DNA from: Mesonia aestuariivivens | Lineage (GTDB): Bacteria > Bacteroidota > Bacteroidia > Flavobacteriales > Flavobacteriaceae | Direction of reading: 5' to 3' | Length of the DNA stretch: 64,000 nucleotides | Assembly: GCF_019311235.1 (NCBI RefSeq) | Contig: NZ_JAHWDF010000013.1 | Location: forward strand, 1-64,000 | Shown here: in pieces, positions 41,879 to 51,676 of the stretch | Numbering within the stretch: position 1 is the first letter of the stretch | How the letters are laid out: each line of letters begins with the position of its first letter | Notes under the pieces: model-generated | What the model was told of the DNA's origin: nothing | Database searches by the model: none | Seen by the model: only the letters and a program-made list of their open reading frames with translations | Made by a program: the position numbers and the translations under genes

Positions 41879-42745
41879 ATGTTATTAATAGCAGATGGCG
41901 GTTCAACTAAATGTGATTGGATACTTTTAGACGATAACGGCGAACAAGTATTTAAAACACGTACACAAGGACTAAACCCGGCGGTTTTCAAGACAGAAGT
42001 TCTTGAAAGCCGACTTCGGGATAATGATGATCTTGCCCGAGTAAAAGATGAAGTTACCCTTGTAGGTTTTTATGGTGCCGGTTGTGGTACTAAGCGACCT
42101 ACAGAAAACTTATCGAGAATAATTGGTGAATACTTTACCAATGCTAAAGTAGATGTTCGTGAAGATATGGTTGCTGCTTCTTACGCAGTTACCTCAGAAC
42201 CTGGTATTGTTTGTATTTTAGGTACAGGTTCTAACAGTTGTTTTTTTGATGGTGATGAAAGTGTAAGAATGGCGGTAGATTCTTTAGGCTATGTACTTAT
42301 GGATGAAGCTAGCGGAAACTACTTTGGAAAACGCTTAATTAGAGACTATTACTATAAGCGCATGCCTATAGCACTTGCTAAAGAATTTGAAGAGCGTTTC
42401 AACTTAGATGCAGACGAGATTAAGCGTAACCTATATAAAGAAGATAACCCTAATACTTATCTTGCTCATTTTGCAGAATTTATCTTTACAAGTAAAGAAG
42501 TAAACGGCTATTTTTATAAATTGATCTCTGAAGGGATGAAAAAGTTTATAGAAAATCGTATCTTATGCTTTAGAGAATCTCAAAATGTACCTATTCACTT
42601 TGTAGGATCTATAGCGCATTTTTCTTCAGAAATTATTGCAGACGCAATGAAACCTTACAGCTTAGAACTGGGGAACATTGTAAGAAGACCAATCGATGGT
42701 TTAATAGAACATTATAGAAAAAAATTAATAAACAATGCCTCTTAA
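41879..42745 (+). CDS. BadF/BcrA-type sugar kinase (ASKHA family), possible glucokinase
   Basis: The 288-residue protein has the sugar-kinase ATPase fold. Phosphate-1 motif DGGSTKCDW is at residues 6-14, phosphate-2 CILGTGSNSC near 118, and the adenosine motif FVGSIAHFSSE near 240. The family includes N-acetylglucosamine kinase and BadF/BcrA ATPases. It is embedded between gapA (7 bp upstream) and pgi (11-bp overlap, ATGCCTCTTAA), and the window contains no other glucokinase. The free glucose released by the maltose phosphorylase and alpha-glucosidases needs one, so a hexokinase role is likely but inferred. Confidence 0.75.
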   Translation: MLLIADGGSTKCDWILLDDNGEQVFKTRTQGLNPAVFKTEVLESRLRDNDDLARVKDEVTLVGFYGAGCGTKRPTENLSRIIGEYFTNAKVDVREDMVAASYAVTSEPGIVCILGTGSNSCFFDGDESVRMAVDSLGYVLMDEASGNYFGKRLIRDYYYKRMPIALAKEFEERFNLDADEIKRNLYKEDNPNTYLAHFAEFIFTSKEVNGYFYKLISEGMKKFIENRILCFRESQNVPIHFVGSIAHFSSEIIADAMKPYSLELGNIVRRPIDGLIEHYRKKLINNAS

Positions 42746-44339
42746 AACAATAAATCCAACCGCTACTAAAGCCTGGGAAAAGTTAGCAAAACATTATCAG
42801 GAAATTAAAGACCAGAAAATGGTTCATCTTTTTGCCGAAGATGCGTCTAGATCAGAAAAATTTCAATTGAAATGGAATAACTTTTTCGTAGACTATTCTA
42901 AAAATAGAATCACTAGTACAACCAAAGATTTATTGCTAGAATTGGCAAACGAAGTTGAATTGAAAGATGCAATTGATAAGCAATTCAACGGAGATAAAAT
43001 TAATCAAACTGAAGGTCGAGCTGTACTACACACAGCACTTCGTGGTCAAGAAAAACCAGTAGAAGTAAAAGAAACCCTTCATAAAATTGAAAAATTCTCT
43101 CAAGAAGTTATTTCAGGAGAGTGGAAAGGTTATACCGGAAAAGCCATTACCGATGTGGTAAACATAGGGATTGGTGGTAGTGACTTAGGGCCACAAATGA
43201 TTGTAGATTCATTAAAATACTACAGAAATCATTTAGGGGTTCACTTCATCTCTAACATAGATGGAGATCACGTGATGGAAACTATTAAAGATCTAGATCC
43301 AGAAACCACACTTTTTATTATTGTTTCTAAAAGTTTTACTACTCAAGAAACCATTACAAATGCAAACACAATAAGAGATTGGTTTTTGAAATCTGCTCCA
43401 AGAGAAGAGGTTGCAAAACACTTCGTAGCAGTTTCTACCAACTTAGAAAGTGTAAAAGACTTTGGAATTGCAGATCAAAACATTTTTCCTATGTGGAATT
43501 GGGTTGGTGGTCGTTTTTCACTTTGGAGTGCTGTAGGCCTATCTATAGCTTGCGCCGTAGGTTTTGATAATTATCAAGGCTTATTAGACGGAGCAGGAAA
43601 AATGGATGAGCACTTTAAAACAACAGATTTTAAAGACAATATTCCTGTAACACTAGCACTTTTAAGCATTTGGTATAATAACTTTTTTGATGCCGAAACA
43701 GAAGCGATTATTCCTTATTCTCAGTATTTGCAAAAATTAGTACCTTATTTACAACAAGGTATTATGGAAAGTAACGGAAAAAGTGTTTCTCGCGATGGGA
43801 ATAAAATACCTTACCAAACAGGAACAATTGTTTGGGGTGAACCTGGTACCAACTCTCAACATGCATTTTTTCAGCTCATACACCAGGGTACAAAATTAAT
43901 TCCTTGTGATTTTATTGGGTTTAAAAAATCATTACACGGTAATCAAGAACACCAAGATAAATTAATGGCTAATTTTTTCGCTCAAACCGAAGCTTTACTA
44001 AAAGGGAAAACGCTTGAGCAAGTAGAAGAAGAGATAAAAGGAACAGATGCCGAAAAAGCTTCAACCTTAAAACCATTTAAAGTATTTGAAGGAAATAAAC
44101 CTACAAATACGTTATTAATCGACCAGTTAACGCCTGAAAGTTTAGGTAGTTTAGTAGCACTTTATGAGCATAAACTATTTGTTCAAGGTGTTATTTGGAA
44201 TATTTTTAGCTACGATCAATGGGGGGTAGAGCTTGGTAAACAATTAGCTAACGGTATTTTAGAACAAATCGAAACTAAAGATTTTTCTAAAGATCAAGAT
44301 GCTTCCACCAAAAGTTTATTAAAAGCATATCTTTCTTAA
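42735..44339 (+). CDS. pgi: Glucose-6-phosphate isomerase
   Basis: The 534-residue cytosolic enzyme interconverts glucose-6-phosphate and fructose-6-phosphate. Typical segments are NIGIGGSDLGPQM, SKSFTTQETITNANT, WVGGRFSLWSAVGLS, the catalytic Glu in QQGIMESNGKS, and the C-terminal QWGVELGKQLA signature. The length fits the family. It is the last gene of the glycolytic run and connects the phosphoglucomutase product to pfkA. Confidence 0.96.
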   Translation: MPLKTINPTATKAWEKLAKHYQEIKDQKMVHLFAEDASRSEKFQLKWNNFFVDYSKNRITSTTKDLLLELANEVELKDAIDKQFNGDKINQTEGRAVLHTALRGQEKPVEVKETLHKIEKFSQEVISGEWKGYTGKAITDVVNIGIGGSDLGPQMIVDSLKYYRNHLGVHFISNIDGDHVMETIKDLDPETTLFIIVSKSFTTQETITNANTIRDWFLKSAPREEVAKHFVAVSTNLESVKDFGIADQNIFPMWNWVGGRFSLWSAVGLSIACAVGFDNYQGLLDGAGKMDEHFKTTDFKDNIPVTLALLSIWYNNFFDAETEAIIPYSQYLQKLVPYLQQGIMESNGKSVSRDGNKIPYQTGTIVWGEPGTNSQHAFFQLIHQGTKLIPCDFIGFKKSLHGNQEHQDKLMANFFAQTEALLKGKTLEQVEEEIKGTDAEKASTLKPFKVFEGNKPTNTLLIDQLTPESLGSLVALYEHKLFVQGVIWNIFSYDQWGVELGKQLANGILEQIETKDFSKDQDASTKSLLKAYLS

Positions 44340-44360
44340 ATTTAGAGAAGATTTATTTTT

Positions 44361-44395
44361 AAAAAAAGCCAAGTTCTTAAACTTGGCTTTTTTTG
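44361..44395 (+). terminator. Terminator of the glycolytic run
   Basis: AAAAAAAGCCAAGTT and AACTTGGCTTTTTTT form a perfect stem around CTTA with flanking A and T runs. It also lies before the convergent DoxX-like gene and can serve both strands. Confidence 0.92.
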
Positions 44396-44405
44396 TTTTA
44401 TAAAC

Positions 44406-44822
44406 TTATTTATTCTTTTTAAGCAAATATTTTAAAGCTCCTGTAGACCAAAGTGCCCATAAAATTAAAATAGGTTGAAAAAATAACCGAATTAATCTTT
44501 TTCGGTCTGTATCTAATCCAAAAGCATTAATTTCATTTACATACTGAGCGATATTTCCAGGAAAGATCAAAACATAAAATATGGCTAAAGCTATTCCTGT
44601 TTCTATTCTAAATTTTTTCAGAAAAATCATAGCTGCCCCTAAAGCAAATTCTAAAATACCAGAACCTATTACTATAATATCTTTGGTAATTGGAATCCAA
44701 TCTGGTACTTGAGCCTGAAATTCTTCGCGTTGAAAAGTTAAATGCCCAATACTGGCCATAATCATAAAACCACCTAAAATTATTCTAAATACTTTTTGTG
44801 TTGTTGAAGTTGATAAAGTCAT
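44406..44822 (-). CDS. DoxX-like small membrane protein
   Basis: The 138-residue protein has four hydrophobic segments (about 8-25, 45-68, 72-90 and 110-130) and resembles the DoxX/SdoX family of quinone- or thiol-linked membrane proteins. Features are FRIILGGFMIMASIGHLTF near the N-terminus and GSGILEFALGAAMIFLKKF in the middle. The function of this branch is not established. It stands alone on the minus strand, 89 bp after mqo, and may share transcripts with it. Confidence 0.65.
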   Translation of the reverse strand: MTLSTSTTQKVFRIILGGFMIMASIGHLTFQREEFQAQVPDWIPITKDIIVIGSGILEFALGAAMIFLKKFRIETGIALAIFYVLIFPGNIAQYVNEINAFGLDTDRKRLIRLFFQPILILWALWSTGALKYLLKKNK

Positions 44823-44911
44823 AATAAATCTTTTAAGATTAAATCGTAAACGATGTAAATGTATTTGTTTTTATAAAGGTTTCATTTTAATTTTTTATTA
44901 AATTTTGAAAT

Positions 44912-46405
44912 TTAGTCTACTTTCAAAATTTTCATACAATGTGTCTGAACTTCTTTAAATTCTTGTTGGTTTTTCGTAATATCTTTATTCCAAAACGGAA
45001 TCATTTTAGAAAGTGTTTTTACTTTTTCTTCATCTTCAAGTAATTCGGGAAAGGCTAACTTTATGACATCGATCATAATATGAACTGCGGTAGAAGCACC
45101 GGGAGAAGCTCCTAAAAGCGCGGTAATACTTCCTCCTTTATCATGAACCACATCGGTACCAAACTCTAAAGTACCCCCTTGTTTTTCATCTTTTTTAATA
45201 ATTTGTACACGTTGTCCAGCTACTTTTAATTTCCAATCTTCAGATTTTGCATCTTTTACAAATGTTCTCAAATCATCCATACGGTCTTCGTGACTTTTGC
45301 TTACCTGCGTAATCAAATATTCAGTTAGCGGTAAATTGTGCCAAAAAGCGCCTAACATTGAAGGAATATTATCTAGCTTAATAGATTTTATTAAATCGGT
45401 ATAGCTTCCTTCTTTTAAAAATTTTGTATTAAAACCAGCAAAAGGTCCAAACATTAGTTCTTGTTTTCCGTTGATAAAACGCGTATCTAAATGCGGAGTA
45501 GACATTGGTGGTGTATCTGGTCCTGCTTTACTGTACACTTTTGCGTGATGTTGTTTAATCACTTCTGGGTTTTTACAAACTAACCATTGACCACTTACTG
45601 GAAAACCTCCGTAACCTTTTTTTTCTTCAATTTCAACTTTTTGTAATAAGGGTAGGGCTCCTCCACCGGCACCAATAAATACATGATCTGCATCATAATA
45701 TTTTTTTATATTTTTTTCTGTGTCTTTTATTTCGACGAGCCAGTCTTGATGATCAGGATCTATATCTAAAACTTCGTGGTTACGGTGAACGGGAGTATCA
45801 AACTTTTCTTCTAAAATAGTAAAGAACTGTTCTGTAATATTTCCAAAATTCACTTCTGTTCCTAATTTCATTTGAGTAGCCGCCATAGGCTCTTTTTGTT
45901 GTTCTCGATTTTTCATAATTAACGGAAACCAATTTTCTAAAGTAGAATTATCTTCTGAAAATTCCATTTCTTGAAAAGCAAATTCTTTACTCATGGCTTG
46001 GTAACGTTTTTTGAGAAATTCTACATTCTCTTTTCCAGTTACCCAACTATGGTGTGGTGTTTTATGTATGAAGTCTTTTTGTTTTTTAAGTAAGTTTTCT
46101 TCAATTAAATATGCCCAAAATTGTTTAGATTTTTCAAATTGATCAAAAATTTGAATTGCTTTAGAAATATCTATAGCACCATTTTTATTTTCAGGAGTAT
46201 AATTAAGCTCACAGAATGCTGAATGCCCCGTACCGCTATTATTCCAAGCTTCAGAGCTTTCTTGAGCTACTTTATCTAAGCGTTCAAATATCCCAATTTT
46301 TAGGGAAGGATCAATTAATTTTAGCATTAATGAAAGCGTTGCGCTCATAATACCACCACCTACACAAATAAGATCGTATTTTTCAGGATGTTGTTGAGAA
46401 GTCAT
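44912..46405 (-). CDS. mqo: Malate:quinone oxidoreductase
   Basis: The 497-residue FAD enzyme has the N-terminal GGGIMSATLSLMLK dinucleotide motif, NNSGTGHSAFCELNYTP near residue 55, and GAGGGALPLLQ. FPVSGQWLVC and the C-terminal GASPGASTAVHIMIDV complete the Mqo pattern. It oxidises malate to oxaloacetate and passes electrons to menaquinone at the membrane, replacing NAD-linked malate dehydrogenase in the citrate cycle. The length is normal. Confidence 0.95.
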   Translation of the reverse strand: MTSQQHPEKYDLICVGGGIMSATLSLMLKLIDPSLKIGIFERLDKVAQESSEAWNNSGTGHSAFCELNYTPENKNGAIDISKAIQIFDQFEKSKQFWAYLIEENLLKKQKDFIHKTPHHSWVTGKENVEFLKKRYQAMSKEFAFQEMEFSEDNSTLENWFPLIMKNREQQKEPMAATQMKLGTEVNFGNITEQFFTILEEKFDTPVHRNHEVLDIDPDHQDWLVEIKDTEKNIKKYYDADHVFIGAGGGALPLLQKVEIEEKKGYGGFPVSGQWLVCKNPEVIKQHHAKVYSKAGPDTPPMSTPHLDTRFINGKQELMFGPFAGFNTKFLKEGSYTDLIKSIKLDNIPSMLGAFWHNLPLTEYLITQVSKSHEDRMDDLRTFVKDAKSEDWKLKVAGQRVQIIKKDEKQGGTLEFGTDVVHDKGGSITALLGASPGASTAVHIMIDVIKLAFPELLEDEEKVKTLSKMIPFWNKDITKNQQEFKEVQTHCMKILKVD

Positions 46406-46648
46406 TTTCCTTTTCGATTAAAGTTAATTAATGTGAGTTGATGGGATATCATATTACTCTAAATTTGACTTAAATTTAAGAGTTACTAATGAATTGTAAT
46501 TTTACTAATTATAGGCAGTTTTAGTCATTTTAAATAATAGTTATAGATCTATTTAATTCAGCTAAATTTAAATGAATTTTCATAATACTTTTATAAGAAG
46601 TTAAATGATAAAGAATAAATTTCTATTTTTAATAAAATAACAAATTTA

Positions 46649-48187
46649 ATGCTTGTAAAGGTTTTTGGTAGTGCGGTTTTTGGGGTAGAAGCCACCACCA
46701 TCACAGTAGAAGTCAATATCGATAAAGGTATTGGTTATCACTTGGTGGGTTTACCCGATAATGCTATTCGAGAAAGTAGTTACCGTATTGCTGCAGCTTT
46801 ACAGAATAACGGATTTAAGTTACCAGGTAAAAAAATTACCATTAACATGGCTCCAGCAGATTTACGAAAAGAAGGTTCTGCTTATGATTTAACCTTAGCA
46901 CTGGGTATTTTAAGTGCATCTTCTCAAATTAAAGCTGAAAATATTGGTGACTATTTAATTATGGGGGAGCTATCTCTTGACGGAAGCTTACAGCCTATTA
47001 AAGGGGCTTTGCCAATTGCTATTAAAGCGCAAGAAGAAGGTTATAAAGGATTTATCTTGCCTAAGCAAAATGCTACAGAAGCTGCTATCGTTAAAGGTTT
47101 GGAGATTTATGGAGTAGAAAATATTACAGAAGTTATTAATTTTTTCGATAAAGATGAAGCTTTAACACCTACAGTAATTGATACTCGTAAACAGTTTTAT
47201 GAAAACTTAGAACATCCAGAATTTGATTTTGCCGATGTTAAAGGTCAAGAATCCATAAAACGCTGTATGGAAATTGCCGCTGCTGGAGGGCATAATATTA
47301 TACTTGTAGGTCCTCCAGGATCTGGTAAAACCATGCTTGCTAAACGATTACCAAGTATTTTGCCACCGATGACTTTATACGAAGCTTTAGAGACTACAAA
47401 AATACATAGTGTCGTAGGAAGAACTTCTAACTTGGGAGGTTTAATGGCAGAACGACCATTTAGAAGTCCGCACCATACCATTTCAGATGTGGCTTTAGTA
47501 GGTGGAGGTCAATATCCGCAACCAGGAGAAATCTCTTTATCTCATAACGGAGTATTATTCTTAGATGAACTTCCTGAATTTAAACGTTCTGTACTAGAAG
47601 TGATGCGACAACCTTTAGAAGATCGAGAAGTTACTATTTCTAGAGCAAGGTTTACGGTAACTTATCCGTCAAGTTTTATGTTGGTGGCAAGTATGAATCC
47701 TAGTCCGGGTGGTTATTTTAATGATCCCGATGCACCGGTAACTTCTTCTCCAGCAGAAATGCAACGTTATTTAAGCAAAATTAGCGGACCCTTATTAGAT
47801 CGTATCGATATTCATATAGAGGTTACCCCAGTACCTTTTGATAAGTTAAGTGAAGAGCGAAAAGGAGAAAGTAGTGTAGTAATTAGAAAGCGTGTGACTC
47901 AAGCTAGGCAGCTACAGACTCAAAGATTTAACGATTTTAAAAATGTACATTATAATGCTCAGATGGGTGTTAAACAAATACGAGAATTTTGTAAACTTGA
48001 TGAAAATTCAAAAAAATTACTTAAAACAGCAATGGAGCGTTTAAACCTTTCTGCAAGAGCTTATGACCGTATTCTAAAGGTTTCTAGAACGATTGCAGAT
48101 TTAGAAAATTCTGAACAAATAACAGGAAAACACATCAGTGAAGCCATTCAATATCGCAGTTTAGATCGTGAGGGCTGGTTAGGATAG
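46649..48187 (+). CDS. comM: YifB/ComM family Mg-chelatase-like AAA ATPase
   Basis: The 512-residue protein has an N-terminal Lon-like (ChlI) domain, then an AAA+ ATPase core with Walker A GPPGSGKT at about 221-228 and Walker B LFLDELPEF, and a C-terminal Mg_chelatase_C domain. ComM is a hexameric helicase that promotes branch migration during recombination in natural transformation of other bacteria. Here the role is inferred from the family. It heads a co-directional run of seven genes. Confidence 0.92.
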   Translation: MLVKVFGSAVFGVEATTITVEVNIDKGIGYHLVGLPDNAIRESSYRIAAALQNNGFKLPGKKITINMAPADLRKEGSAYDLTLALGILSASSQIKAENIGDYLIMGELSLDGSLQPIKGALPIAIKAQEEGYKGFILPKQNATEAAIVKGLEIYGVENITEVINFFDKDEALTPTVIDTRKQFYENLEHPEFDFADVKGQESIKRCMEIAAAGGHNIILVGPPGSGKTMLAKRLPSILPPMTLYEALETTKIHSVVGRTSNLGGLMAERPFRSPHHTISDVALVGGGQYPQPGEISLSHNGVLFLDELPEFKRSVLEVMRQPLEDREVTISRARFTVTYPSSFMLVASMNPSPGGYFNDPDAPVTSSPAEMQRYLSKISGPLLDRIDIHIEVTPVPFDKLSEERKGESSVVIRKRVTQARQLQTQRFNDFKNVHYNAQMGVKQIREFCKLDENSKKLLKTAMERLNLSARAYDRILKVSRTIADLENSEQITGKHISEAIQYRSLDREGWLG

Positions 48188-48194
48188 AAAAATT

Positions 48195-49346
48195 ATGAAA
48201 AAAATTATACTTTTAAGTTTAGGGATCGCCTTATTTTCATGTAAAAATAAGCAAGAGAGTCATGTTGAACCTGTAAATGAACTTCATGAAGAAGATACCA
48301 GTATTGTTGAAGAGATAAAGGCTGAGTTGGTTCCTATGGAGAATTTAGAATTAACTTTGAGTCAAGCTAATAAATTAGTAGACTTGCCCTTAGCATGTAT
48401 TAGTGTGAAATATCCCTATAAATCTGGACAAACACTTACTTCAAAAAAAGATTTAAAAGAACCACAAGAGTTTCACCCTGCGTTTTACGGTTGTTTTGAC
48501 TGGCATTCTTCTGTGCACGCACATTGGTCGTTAGTGAGTTTACTAAAAAGATTTCCTGACTTAAAAAAAGCTGAAGAAATAAAAAAACAACTCACAGCAC
48601 ACCTTTCTAAAGAAAATATTCAACAAGAATTAAAATATTTTAAGAAGAAAGAAAACAAGTCTTTCGAGCGTACTTATGGCTGGGCTTGGTTATTAAAACT
48701 TTCAGAGGAGCTTCATACTTGGGATGATTCATTGGCTAAGCCATTAGAACAAAACCTTCAACCTTTAACCAACCAGATAGTAGTAAATTATATAGAGTTT
48801 CTTCCAAAGCTCAATTACCCAATTCGTGTTGGAGAGCATGAAAATACGGCTTTTGGGATGTCTTTTGCTTATGATTATGCTAAGACTACCAATCATGAAA
48901 AACTACAAAATTTAATCACCTCTCGTGCTAAAGATTTTTATTTAGGTGATGATAATTGCCCGATGGGGTGGGAACCAAGTGGTTTTGATTTTTTATCTCC
49001 TTGTTTAGCAGAAGTAGATTTAATGCAACGCGTTTTGGCAGAACAAACTTTTAAACTGTGGCTAAAAGATTTTATGCCTCAGCTTTTAAATAAAAATTTT
49101 GAATTAACACCTGGAGAAGTTTCTGATAGAACCGATGGTAAATTGGTGCATTTAGATGGGTTAAATTATAGTCGTGCTTGGGTTTTTTATCACCTTGCTA
49201 ATAAATATCCAGATGATTTTAAGCACTTAAAAAACATAGGAAATCAGCACGTTTCTCATTCTATTAAAAACCTTTTTGAAGATTCTTATGAGGGCGGACA
49301 TTGGTTAGGAACCTTTTCAATTTATGCATTAAGTCAGCGTAGATAA
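48195..49346 (+). CDS. DUF2891 family lipoprotein
   Basis: The 383-residue protein has a lipoprotein signal (ALFSC, Cys16), then a Glu-rich linker and a helical domain that resembles DUF2891. Conserved patterns include HPAFYGCFDWHSSVHAHW, FERTYGWAWLLKLSEEL, REGEHENTAF-like VGEHENTAFGM, and NCPMGWEPSGFDFLSPC. The HW-rich layout suggests a toroid of paired helices such as (alpha/alpha)6 barrel enzymes, but no substrate is known. It lies 7 bp after comM and 10 bp before pxpA. Confidence 0.7.
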   Translation: MKKIILLSLGIALFSCKNKQESHVEPVNELHEEDTSIVEEIKAELVPMENLELTLSQANKLVDLPLACISVKYPYKSGQTLTSKKDLKEPQEFHPAFYGCFDWHSSVHAHWSLVSLLKRFPDLKKAEEIKKQLTAHLSKENIQQELKYFKKKENKSFERTYGWAWLLKLSEELHTWDDSLAKPLEQNLQPLTNQIVVNYIEFLPKLNYPIRVGEHENTAFGMSFAYDYAKTTNHEKLQNLITSRAKDFYLGDDNCPMGWEPSGFDFLSPCLAEVDLMQRVLAEQTFKLWLKDFMPQLLNKNFELTPGEVSDRTDGKLVHLDGLNYSRAWVFYHLANKYPDDFKHLKNIGNQHVSHSIKNLFEDSYEGGHWLGTFSIYALSQRR

Positions 49347-49356
49347 CTAATTATTT

Positions 49357-50088
49357 ATGAATAGAATAGATTTAAATTGTGACTTGGCTGAGGGCGGAGC
49401 TTTTGATGCTGCTCTTATGCCATTAATTTCTTCATGTAATATTGCTTGCGGTGGTCATTTTGGAACTAAAGCAACGATCACAAAAGCAGTTGAACTCGCC
49501 CTTGAGAATAAAGTTAATATTGGCGCTCATCCTTCTTATCTAGATCAAGAGAATTTTGGTAGAAAAACAATGAACATCTCTTTAGAAGCGCTAGAAAATA
49601 CACTTAGGGATCAAATTCTACAAGTTAAATCTATTACTGAAAGGCTAGGAGGGAAGTTACATCATGTAAAACCCCATGGCGCTCTTTACAATGAAATAGT
49701 TAAAGATGTAGAAAAGGCAAACTTGGTGATTAAAATGGTTAAAGAAATAGATGAAGAACTTATTCTATTTGTACCCCCAAACTCAGCGGTAGAAAGCTTA
49801 GCAAAAGCTAAACTAAACACTTGGAAAGAAGGCTTCGCAGACCGAAATTATGAAGCCGATTTTAGTTTAGTGTCTAGGTTAAAAAATAATGCTATTTTAC
49901 ACGATAAAAGCAGCGTTTTTAATCATGTTTTTTTAATGGTTTCAGAAGGTAAAATTCAGCTTCAAAATAAGAAGTTTTTAGAAGCAAAATTTGACACTAT
50001 TTGTGTACATAGCGACACCCAAAATTCTGTCGAAATATTAAGGTATTTGCGAGAAAATTTAGAAAGAAAAAATATAAAAATAGCATAG
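49357..50088 (+). CDS. pxpA: 5-oxoprolinase subunit PxpA (LamB/YcsF)
   Basis: The 243-residue protein shows the YcsF pattern: RIDLNCDLAEG at the start, SCNIACGGHFG, KVNIGAHPSYLD, KPHGALYNE, and EGFADRNYEADFSLVSR. Together with PxpBC it hydrolyses 5-oxoproline, a damage product of glutamine and glutathione-like compounds, to glutamate with ATP. The order pxpA-pxpB-pxpC is complete here. Confidence 0.93.
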   Translation: MNRIDLNCDLAEGGAFDAALMPLISSCNIACGGHFGTKATITKAVELALENKVNIGAHPSYLDQENFGRKTMNISLEALENTLRDQILQVKSITERLGGKLHHVKPHGALYNEIVKDVEKANLVIKMVKEIDEELILFVPPNSAVESLAKAKLNTWKEGFADRNYEADFSLVSRLKNNAILHDKSSVFNHVFLMVSEGKIQLQNKKFLEAKFDTICVHSDTQNSVEILRYLRENLERKNIKIA

Positions 50089-50091
50089 TTA

Positions 50092-50826
50092 ATGGAGTAT
50101 AAAAAACCTAAAATTCAAGCTTTAGGCGAACAGGCAATTTTGTTGTCTTGGGAAGAAAAAATAGATGAAGATCTACTGTATTTTTTACTTTATCTGAAGA
50201 AAGAAATTCAAAATTATTATACTAAAGTAAAGGTTGAAGTAATTAATACATATAATTCATTATTAATTAAATATATATCTTATATAAATAATATCTATAG
50301 TGAATTTTCAGTACTTGAAACCATCGTTTCAGCTAATTTTAAAGGGCAGAAATTACACTTACAACAATATACTCTTCCAGTATGTTATGATGAAGAATTT
50401 GGACTAGATCTAGCAATTGTAAGCAAGCAAAATAAACGTAGTATTTCAGAAATAATTCAGTTACATACTCAATCTAATTACACCATTTATTTTACTGGTT
50501 TTTTACCCGGATTTTTATACTTGGGCGGACTTGATGAAAAGCTATATATTTCTAGAAAAGAATCTCCCCGATTAAAGGTTGAAAAAGGTGCGGTGGGAAT
50601 CGGTGAAAAACAGACTGGAGTTTATCCTCAAAATTCTGCTGGAGGTTGGCAAATTATTGGCAATTGTCCAGTCCCAATTTTTGATGTTGAAAATGAAAAA
50701 CCATCTCCGTTTCAACCTGGCGATAAATTAAAATTTGAAGCGGTAAGTTTAGAAAAATATAACACCATTAAGCAAGAAATTAAACGAGGTAATTTTTTGC
50801 TTAAAAAAGAAGTTTATGAGTATTAA
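50092..50826 (+). CDS. pxpB: 5-oxoprolinase subunit PxpB (KipI)
   Basis: The 244-residue protein has the KipI pattern: ALGEQAILLSWEEKID near the N-terminus, LPVCYDEEFGLDL, the FTGFLPGFLYLGGLDEKL segment, and the C-terminal PVPIFD...PFQPGDKLKF. It forms the ATP-dependent 5-oxoprolinase with PxpA and PxpC. It begins 3 bp after pxpA. Its end overlaps pxpC by 11 bp (ATGAGTATTAA). Confidence 0.93.
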   Translation: MEYKKPKIQALGEQAILLSWEEKIDEDLLYFLLYLKKEIQNYYTKVKVEVINTYNSLLIKYISYINNIYSEFSVLETIVSANFKGQKLHLQQYTLPVCYDEEFGLDLAIVSKQNKRSISEIIQLHTQSNYTIYFTGFLPGFLYLGGLDEKLYISRKESPRLKVEKGAVGIGEKQTGVYPQNSAGGWQIIGNCPVPIFDVENEKPSPFQPGDKLKFEAVSLEKYNTIKQEIKRGNFLLKKEVYEY

Positions 50827-51676
50827 AATAGTACAAGCGGGATTATTTACCAGTATTCAAGATTTTGGACGAATTGGTGTTGCAGGTTATGGAGTACCAG
50901 AAAGTGGCGTGATGGATCGTTATTCTGCTAAAATAGCTAATTTGTTAGTAGGAAACACCGAGTATGAAGCGGTGATGGAAATTACAATGTTAGGGCCTAC
51001 CATAATTTTTGAGAAAGAAATGTTAGTCGTTTTAGTGGGGTTGGGTGCAGTTGCTATTTTAAATACCCAAAAAAAATCGCTTTTAAGGCCTTTTGAAGTT
51101 AGTGTTGGAGATATACTTCAGATTAAGCAAATAACAAAAGGAATAAGGTTGTATTTGGCTATAAATGGCGGTTTTCAGTCTGAATTGAAATTAGGAAGTC
51201 GAAGTATGTATTTTCCAATTACAAAAAACAGTCAGTTGCAACAAGGAGATCATCTTAATATTGCTGAGTATAACAAAACTAAACAGCAAGATTTTGCGCA
51301 TATTAATTATGAAGCTGAAAAATATGATACGGTATTCCTAAAAGTTTACCCAGGTCCAGAATATGATTTATTATCAGATGAATTGAAAAAAGAACTTCAG
51401 GAGAAGAGGTTTAGCATATCTAAAAATTATAGCCGAATGGCTTATCAATTACAAGAAAAGATTCAAAATAACCTTCAGTCAATAGTAACACAGCCTGTGT
51501 TGCCAGGTACGGTTCAATTTACTCCTGCAGGCAATCTTATGATCTTAATGCGAGATGCACAAACAACAGGCGGCTATCCAAGAATTTTTCAATTAACCGA
51601 AGAAAGTATAAATCTTTTGGCTCAAAAAAAACAAGGGGATGCTATTCAATTTCAAATAAAACCTTATGAAAAATAA
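50816..51676 (+). CDS. pxpC: 5-oxoprolinase subunit PxpC (KipA)
   Basis: The 286-residue protein has the KipA/biotin-carboxylase-like carboxyltransferase pattern: GLFTSIQDFGR.G, YGVPESGVMDR, VKVYPGPEYD-like LKVYPGPEYDLL, and the C-terminal QTTGGYPRI. It is the third subunit of 5-oxoprolinase. It overlaps pxpB and the next gene by 11 bp each, so the three cistrons are probably translated together. Confidence 0.93.
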   Translation: MSIKIVQAGLFTSIQDFGRIGVAGYGVPESGVMDRYSAKIANLLVGNTEYEAVMEITMLGPTIIFEKEMLVVLVGLGAVAILNTQKKSLLRPFEVSVGDILQIKQITKGIRLYLAINGGFQSELKLGSRSMYFPITKNSQLQQGDHLNIAEYNKTKQQDFAHINYEAEKYDTVFLKVYPGPEYDLLSDELKKELQEKRFSISKNYSRMAYQLQEKIQNNLQSIVTQPVLPGTVQFTPAGNLMILMRDAQTTGGYPRIFQLTEESINLLAQKKQGDAIQFQIKPYEK

